18,602 nucleotides of DNA from JBOHNM01 sp050730675. Its GTDB lineage: Bacteria; Planctomycetota; Phycisphaerae; Phycisphaerales; UBA1924. The translations under genes were made by a program, and so were the position numbers. The notes under the pieces were generated by a model. It saw nothing but the letters and a program-made list of their open reading frames with translations. It was not told the DNA's origin and did no database searches. How positions within the stretch are numbered: the first letter of the stretch is position 1; every line of letters begins with the position of its first letter. The stretch is taken from positions 1-18,602 of the forward strand of contig JBOHNM010000078.1 of NCBI GenBank assembly GCA_050730675.1. Direction: 5' to 3'. Shown here piece by piece: positions 14,152 through 18,602 of this stretch.

Positions 14152-15600
14152 TCATTCCCCCAAAAGGCTCATGACGATGAGCCCGAAGACCGTGAGGCTC
14201 GCGTTGTGCAGCGCGTGGGCCGTCATGCCCGCGATGAGCGAGCCGCGCCACTCACGCAGAATCGCGTACAGCGCCCCGCCGATCGCCACGCTGAACAGCC
14301 CGCCCAGGCTGTACGGGTGAACCGCGCCGAACACCAGCGCCGTCACCACCACTGCGCCCCCCCACTTCAGCTTTGGATGCAAGTAGCGATAAAGGGCGCC
14401 GCGGAAAATGATCTCCTCTGCGAGCGGCGCCCACACACATGCGCTCAGTGTCCCGAGCACGACCAGGAGCCAGCTATTGCCGAACGGCGGCTGGAACATG
14501 GGCACGCCCTTGGGCGCCGCTTCGTCCGAAGGCAGCCCCGCCGCCAGCGCGCCCACGACTCCAACGATGATCATGACCAGCAGAGACACCGGGCCGTCGA
14601 TGCAGTAGGCCGCGATGCCGACCTTGATCTCCTTCCACACCCCCTCGCCGCTGTGCAGGCCCAGGTCCAGCCGCCAGGCGTCTGCCGGCACGCCGCGCAG
14701 CAGCGGCCAGAAAATCGCCCCCAGCGTCATCCACTGCACCACCTCCGTCGCCCCGAGCCAGAAGACCGACGTGCCGCCCTCCAGCGTCGTGGCGGCGATG
14801 CCCATCGTCACCGTCACCATCATCCCGATGATGAAGATCGCGGTGGTCTCCAGGTACACCGGCCCGCCGACCGCCGGAGCATCAAACCCGCCCGTCAGCT
14901 CGCCCTGCTTGAACGCGATCCACGCACGGATCGCCCACACCAGCCCGGCGATGAACGCCACGATGTTCGCCAGCCCGATGAGCAGCAACCAGATTCCGAT
15001 CTTGCCGAACGCGTGGTCGAGCTTCCGGTAGACCGTGTCGCGTCCGTTGATGTCGCTGGTGAAGGCCAGTTCGGCGAACCAACCGTGACGGGCCAGCAGC
15101 GCCGTCCGCGCCTCGGCGGAGATCGTCGTTGGGCCGCTGGTGTAGATCTTGGTGAACCAGAAGATGTCGCCCGCGAAGTCCGCACTGATCCCCTCCTCGC
15201 CGGCAAGACGGCCGATCCGTTCCAGAGCCGCCGCCCGCCCCTCGATCGCGCCAGCCACTACGCCGGCCCGCAGCCGCTCGACCCGCGAGACCGCCAGATC
15301 GTCAATTTCCTTCATCGCCTCGGCCGCATTGACTCGCTCTTGGGCCTCGTTGGCACTGCGCACATCGGCGACCAGCATCTTGCTGACAATCAGCAGTTCT
15401 GAGATCCCCGGGTCCTCCAGCACTTCGCTCGCCCGCATCGCGATCGGCGTGTGCTCCACCCGCTGCTCACGCAGCGAACCCAGATATTGCTGCACCACGA
15501 TCATCAGCGGAGCGGCCACGCACACAGCGATCAGGGCGGCGACTGCCAGCCCCTTATTTGACGGGTCTTCTCGGTCCAGAACACTCGGAATCAGCCCCAC
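14152..15600 (-). CDS. CPBP (CAAX/Abi) family intramembrane metalloprotease
   Basis: The 482-aa protein starts at GTG 15600 (MGLIPSVLDRED), preceded by GAGGTG. After TM1 (about 18-38) there is a soluble, partly coiled region of about 150 residues facing the outside, then six or more membrane helices. The C-terminal third is the CPBP domain: EEIIFRG with Glu395-Glu396, the second motif FGAVHP with His428, and MTAHALHNAS with His462 and His465. These supply the metal and catalytic site of the Rce1-like fold. Substrates are unknown; bacterial members serve in prenyl-protein-type cleavage, peptide self-immunity or membrane quality control. The long N-terminal extracytoplasmic domain is larger than in simple family members. 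It is convergent with ftsH at 9 nt with no obvious terminator, and divergent from the zinc-ribbon gene. Confidence 0.9.
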   Translation of the reverse strand: MGLIPSVLDREDPSNKGLAVAALIAVCVAAPLMIVVQQYLGSLREQRVEHTPIAMRASEVLEDPGISELLIVSKMLVADVRSANEAQERVNAAEAMKEIDDLAVSRVERLRAGVVAGAIEGRAAALERIGRLAGEEGISADFAGDIFWFTKIYTSGPTTISAEARTALLARHGWFAELAFTSDINGRDTVYRKLDHAFGKIGIWLLLIGLANIVAFIAGLVWAIRAWIAFKQGELTGGFDAPAVGGPVYLETTAIFIIGMMVTVTMGIAATTLEGGTSVFWLGATEVVQWMTLGAIFWPLLRGVPADAWRLDLGLHSGEGVWKEIKVGIAAYCIDGPVSLLVMIIVGVVGALAAGLPSDEAAPKGVPMFQPPFGNSWLLVVLGTLSACVWAPLAEEIIFRGALYRYLHPKLKWGGAVVVTALVFGAVHPYSLGGLFSVAIGGALYAILREWRGSLIAGMTAHALHNASLTVFGLIVMSLLGE

Positions 15601-15630
15601 GCGGCACCTCGCTCACTCGCTAAACCAGCT

Positions 15631-15652
15631 CAACCCCCGGGCAACCCCCGGG
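15631..15652. repeat. Perfect tandem repeat of CAACCCCCGGG (2 x 11 bp)
   Basis: Two exact adjacent copies of an 11-bp unit lie between the divergent starts of the CPBP protease gene and the zinc-ribbon gene. Each contains the palindrome CCCGGG. The 11-bp period, about one helical turn, would place two binding sites on the same face of the DNA. It may be an operator or a chance duplication. Confidence 0.4.
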
Positions 15653-15677
15653 AATGGCCAAGAGAATACCAAACGGC

Positions 15678-15706
15678 TTGTGCCCGGTGGCGGCTTGTGT
15701 TAGACT
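15678..15706 (+). promoter_or_regulatory. Possible sigma70-type promoter TTGTGC-N17-TAGACT
   Basis: TTGTGC (15678-15683) and TAGACT (15701-15706) are separated by 17 nt, giving a reasonable housekeeping promoter for the zinc-ribbon gene that starts at 15772. The TAGACT hexamer is the same as before the genes at 315 and 18131. The -35 matches only TTG of the consensus plus little else. Confidence 0.35.
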
Positions 15707-15771
15707 CAAATCCGGCGAACACGTTCTGTGCCACGCCCCCCGGTTCATGTCCCCCCTCTCGTGAGATCAGC

Positions 15772-16614
15772 ATGGCCCCCACGACGCCCGCACCGTCGCC
15801 CGCCAAGGTCTGCGTTGTCTGCAAGCAGGACTGCTCCAATCGCCCTCGCAACAAGGACGAACAGGGCCGCTATACCTGCCAGGACTGCGCCAAGAAGTTG
15901 GCAACCGCCGGCGCCTCGCGCGGCGGATCGGCCTCGGCCGCGCCACCCAAGGCCGTGGTCAAGGCCACGTCATCCGGCGGTGCGCCGGCAGTCGCGGTAC
16001 CCGCCAAGCAGGCGGCCGGCCGCGGCTCGGGAGGCGACGACGGAATCTACAGGCTGGCCGCGGACCCCCTCCCTGCTTACCTGTTCGAGGAGAAGGCCGT
16101 CGAATTGACGGCCGAGCAGGAGACGTGCCAGAACTGCGGGCACGTGATGCGAAAGAGCCACGTGATCTGCATCAAGTGCGGGCACAACAAACAGAACCAC
16201 AAAACCCTGCACACGGTGCTCAAGCGGCCGGAAGTGCTCAAGGAAGCCAAGGCCCGACGTGTCACCATGGGTGAGGTGTTCAACAGCGCCTACTGCCTGG
16301 GCGCTATCGCGCTGGTCACCATCGGCCTGGTTATCTGGATGGTGGGGTCGTCGGGAGACAAGGGCAACAACGACTTCGTCATCGCCTATGCGGTCGCCGG
16401 CCTTTACACCCTCATTGCCGGCGTCATCATCATCGTTGCAGCGTTCATGACCAGCCTCGTCGATGGCCTGCTCGTCCTCTTCCTGCCCGTCTATTCGCTC
16501 TACTGGGCGTTGGCCAAGTGCGAGAGCGGCTTTGTCAAGGCGCTCTACTGGTCTTCGGTGCTGGTTTCGATCGTTTCGTTTGTCACCGGATTCAGGGGCT
16601 TCGGCGACAGGTGA
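15772..16614 (+). CDS. Zinc-ribbon multipass membrane protein
   Basis: The 280-aa protein uses the ATG 15772 (MAPTTPAPSPAK); an upstream GTG at 15697 is in frame but overlaps the likely -10. It has a first zinc finger with Cys14, 17, 36 and 39 (CVVC…CQDC), then a low-complexity Ala/Gly/Lys linker, then a second ribbon with Cys119, 122, 133 and 136 (CQNCGHVMRKSHVICIKCGHN). C-terminal hydrophobic segments follow: AYCLGAIALVTIGLVIWMVG (about 183-202), two or three helices from about 210 to 262, and a last one from about 262 to 275. The family is not known to me by name. The layout, two cytoplasmic ribbons on a membrane bundle, is common in Phycisphaerae and suggests an adaptor or regulatory role. 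Its last 70 nt overlap the convergent rmuC gene. Confidence 0.85.
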   Translation: MAPTTPAPSPAKVCVVCKQDCSNRPRNKDEQGRYTCQDCAKKLATAGASRGGSASAAPPKAVVKATSSGGAPAVAVPAKQAAGRGSGGDDGIYRLAADPLPAYLFEEKAVELTAEQETCQNCGHVMRKSHVICIKCGHNKQNHKTLHTVLKRPEVLKEAKARRVTMGEVFNSAYCLGAIALVTIGLVIWMVGSSGDKGNNDFVIAYAVAGLYTLIAGVIIIVAAFMTSLVDGLLVLFLPVYSLYWALAKCESGFVKALYWSSVLVSIVSFVTGFRGFGDR

Positions 16615-18131
16615 CCGGAACCGAAGAGCCCCGCAGCGGCAACCGCCCGCGGCCGCACCTCCACCGTCGTCACCGTCGGCAGTTCCTTTGCCCCCTTCAC
16701 CCCCGCCTCCTCGAACTGCTTGAGCGTCGGCTCCAGCCGTGTTTCGTACGATCCCACAAAGTCGTTGTACCGCCCGACCGCCTGGTTCAGCGACTTGCCC
16801 AGCGCCGCCACGTGCTCCATCGCCACGCATGCCCGCTCGTGCAGCGTGCTCCCCAGCTTCAAAAGCTGCTTCGCGTCGCTCGCCAGCTTCGCCTCGCGGA
16901 ACCCCACCGCCACCGCCCGCAGCAGCGCAATCAGCGTCGAGGGCGTCGCCAGGATCACCCGGTTCTCCGCCGCGTGGTCCAACAGATCCGGCCGTCGTGA
17001 AAGCGCCGCGTCGAGGAACTGGTCCCCCGCGATGAACATCACCGTGAACTCCGGCGATCCCTCCTGATCGGCCCAGTACGACTTCTTCCCCAATGCCGCC
17101 GCCTGTTCCGAAACATGCCGCGCAAACCGCTCCAGGCACGCCTCCGCAAGCTCCGGAGTCTCAGCCTCGAACGCGTCCATGTACGCCTGGATGTTCATCT
17201 TCGCGTCCACCACCAGCGTCCGCCCGCTCGGCATCCGCACCACCATGTCCGGCCGCTTGAGGGTCCCGTCCCCGTCGCGCGTGCTGTCCTGCGTGGCGAA
17301 GTCGCAGTACTCGGTCATCCCCGCCAGTTCCGCCACACGCTTGAGCTGCACTTCACCGTACCGCCCGCGCACGTGCGGCTCCCGCAGCGCCTTCACCAGC
17401 TTGGAGGTCTCCATCCGGAGCTGCTCGCCCCCCTCGCGCGTGCTCCGCATCAGCTCCGCCAGCCCCGAGTACGCCCCCGTCTGCTCCTTCCCCATACTCG
17501 CCAGCGCCTCTTTCGTTTGCTTCAGTGTCTCGGCGATCGGCTTGACGAGCTGGTCCACCTCCTCGCGCCGCTTGTCCAGTTCCACCTTCGCCTCGCCGTG
17601 CCGCTGCGCGAACGACTGATCCACACGCTTGACAAACTCGTCCCCCGCGTTCTTGAGCGCTCGCCCCGCCAACGCATCGAATTTCTCGGCAAGCTGCGCC
17701 TTGTAGCTCTCCAGCGCCGCCGCGATCTCACGCTGCGTCTGCTCCACGGCCTCACGCTCCTTCGCCCGCAGCGAGCGTTCCTTGTCCAATTCCTGTGCCG
17801 CCACCGCCCGCGCCGACCGCACCGCCTCCTCCACGCGTTCATCCGCATCCACGCGATCGCGCTTCCGCCCGGACTCCACCGCCTCGAGCTGCGCCCCCAG
17901 CGCCGCGGCCTCTTTCTCCGCCATATCCGCGCGCGCATCCAGCGCCTGCATCTTCACCCGCTCACTTTCCAACTCGCGCACCACCACGGCGCGAGCATCG
18001 GCCGCCGCGCTCGCTGTCGCCTCCGCCCCCGCCACCCGCGCGGCCAGCGCGCCGCGCTGCACCAGCAGCCACATCACCCCGCCGACACCCGCCAGCGCAA
18101 CCAACCCCAGCACGATGTGCATCGCATCCAT
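16545..18131 (-). CDS. rmuC: RmuC family DNA recombination protein
   Basis: The 528-aa protein has an N-terminal membrane anchor (about 5-25), a long Ala/Glu/Arg-rich coiled coil (about 30-240) and the RmuC nuclease-like domain (about 240-470). Conserved pieces are RGRYGE at 255-260 (usually GxWGE), RPDMVVRMPSGRTLVVDAKM (293-312) with the Asp and Lys of the PD-(D/E)xK-like core, FIAGDQFLDAAL and VILATPSTLIALLRAVAVGF. RmuC proteins limit inversions and rearrangements at repeats and have been linked to phage defence and integrity control; the enzymatic details are unsettled. The final ~55 residues are a variable tail, of which the last 23 codons overlap the 3' end of the zinc-ribbon gene. The start ATG 18131 has no Shine-Dalgarno; a TAGACT lies 6 nt upstream. 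Confidence 0.95.
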   Translation of the reverse strand: MDAMHIVLGLVALAGVGGVMWLLVQRGALAARVAGAEATASAAADARAVVVRELESERVKMQALDARADMAEKEAAALGAQLEAVESGRKRDRVDADERVEEAVRSARAVAAQELDKERSLRAKEREAVEQTQREIAAALESYKAQLAEKFDALAGRALKNAGDEFVKRVDQSFAQRHGEAKVELDKRREEVDQLVKPIAETLKQTKEALASMGKEQTGAYSGLAELMRSTREGGEQLRMETSKLVKALREPHVRGRYGEVQLKRVAELAGMTEYCDFATQDSTRDGDGTLKRPDMVVRMPSGRTLVVDAKMNIQAYMDAFEAETPELAEACLERFARHVSEQAAALGKKSYWADQEGSPEFTVMFIAGDQFLDAALSRRPDLLDHAAENRVILATPSTLIALLRAVAVGFREAKLASDAKQLLKLGSTLHERACVAMEHVAALGKSLNQAVGRYNDFVGSYETRLEPTLKQFEEAGVKGAKELPTVTTVEVRPRAVAAAGLFGSGHLSPKPLNPVTNETIETSTEDQ

Positions 18132-18137
18132 GCCACC

Positions 18138-18143
18138 AGTCTA
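18138..18143 (-). promoter_or_regulatory. Possible -10 hexamer (TAGACT) for a leaderless rmuC transcript
   Basis: Read on the - strand, TAGACT ends 6 nt before the rmuC ATG at 18131, the same sequence and spacing as before the gene at 315. No Shine-Dalgarno fits between them. No clear -35 is visible 16-18 nt upstream. Inference from repeated geometry. Confidence 0.35.
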
Positions 18144-18391
18144 GCGACTCTTGCGCCATTGGAAGGGCTTTGTTCGCCTGCCGATTTGGCACCGGTCCGC
18201 CCCCGCCGCCAACCCACTGGCAGCAACTGCCCGGCCTTCCTGCCGCGTCGATCCACCGCATCCCGTCCCGTGCATTCAAAACCCGCCCCCAACCCAACCA
18301 ATCCACACCGATTTCCGCCCATCGCCGGCCGCGAACCCGCCAACCCACCCCTTTCGCCCGGCACAACCCTTGCCCTTCCACTCGCGGAACC

Positions 18392-18602
18392 ATGTTCTTC
18401 CGCCGCGCCCAATTCGCGCCGATCCCACCCGACTCGAACCACCCCGGTTCCGGTGGCGGCATGCCCACGCCCCCTCATTCCACCGCCCCAGCCCGCCGCC
18501 CCGGTGGCCGCCTCAACCTCCTCCTCACCGACGGCGGCTGGCCCTCCGAGCGCTGGGCCGAATCCCTCCCCCGCCTCCTTGAACCCATGGGCGTCTCCTC
18601 CC
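18392..18602 (+). CDS. Start of an unidentified protein (3' partial)
   Basis: A frame opens at ATG 18392 (MFFRRAQFAPIPPD) and stays open to the window edge, showing 70 residues. A later in-frame ATG at 18461 (MPTPPHSTAP) is an equally possible start. The first ~40 residues are Pro/Ser/Arg-rich. Then LNLLLTDGGWPSERWAESLPRLLEPMGVSS looks like a real fold beginning: a buried beta strand, an Asp-Gly-Gly turn and a helix, somewhat like the first strand and helix of a receiver-type or Rossmann domain. I cannot name the family from this fragment. It is divergent from rmuC; the 260 nt between (18132-18391) are strongly C-rich on this strand and show nothing else I can support. Confidence 0.5.
   Translation, partial: MFFRRAQFAPIPPDSNHPGSGGGMPTPPHSTAPARRPGGRLNLLLTDGGWPSERWAESLPRLLEPMGVSS

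Noticed and set aside
14206..15402. Long open frame of 398 codons on the + strand
   Set aside because: Antisense shadow of the CPBP protease; the product is His/Arg/Gln-rich low complexity.
18151..18582. 143-codon Pro/His/Arg-rich frame on the + strand
   Set aside because: Low-complexity translation of a C-rich intergenic stretch; the frame starting at 18392 gives a more protein-like sequence.

Overview
The window looks like a chromosomal piece of a high-GC planctomycete, most likely of the class Phycisphaerae. The reasons are a PSCyt1/DUF1549/DUF1553 protein next to a DUF1501 protein (a pairing typical of Planctomycetes), an exported protein with a planctomycete-style PEP-CTERM tail, outer-membrane biogenesis genes of a diderm (LptE-like, BamD-like), and two membrane-tethered zinc-ribbon proteins of a type common in this group. 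No rRNA, tRNA, IS element or CRISPR array was found. The assignment is by eye from protein motifs, not from a database search.

Layout. 1-258 is the end of an unidentified gene. 315-5441 is a tight three-gene + strand operon: a haem-binding PSD1-family protein, a Tat-exported DUF1501 protein and a Tat-exported NHL beta-propeller protein, presumably working together outside the cytoplasm. 5459-6237 is a visibly lower-GC accessory island. It holds a PARP/ADP-ribosyltransferase-like protein with an H-Y-Q triad, which appears to carry a one-base frameshift near its C-terminus, and a 59-aa basic partner whose start would overlap the restored stop as TAATG. This pair is the best candidate for an undescribed (toxin-antitoxin or effector) system. 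A LysR-type regulator (- strand) and a divergent SMI1/KNR4 (SUKH)-like protein follow, with a T-N11-A dyad over the regulator's start.

8070-10195 (- strand) is a DUF2934 / BamD-like TPR / LptE-like operon for envelope biogenesis, with TGATG coupling between the last two genes. 10196-10699 contains no gene but a dense run of at least seven hairpins, the last with 18-nt arms, ending 37 nt before a PEP-CTERM-like exported protein. A double zinc-ribbon, tail-anchored protein (- strand) diverges from ftsH. Next come a CPBP/CAAX-type membrane protease (- strand), a zinc-ribbon membrane protein (+ strand), rmuC (- strand, overlapping its neighbour's 3' end by 70 nt) and the start of an unidentified + strand gene cut by the window edge.

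Expression signals: TAGACT or TATGCT -10-like hexamers lie only 6-7 nt upstream of three chosen start codons (315, 7244, and 18131 on the - strand), none with a good Shine-Dalgarno. Other genes (the DUF2934, lptE-like and DUF1501 genes) have clear AAGGAG-type sites. The window therefore suggests a mix of leaderless and leadered transcripts.
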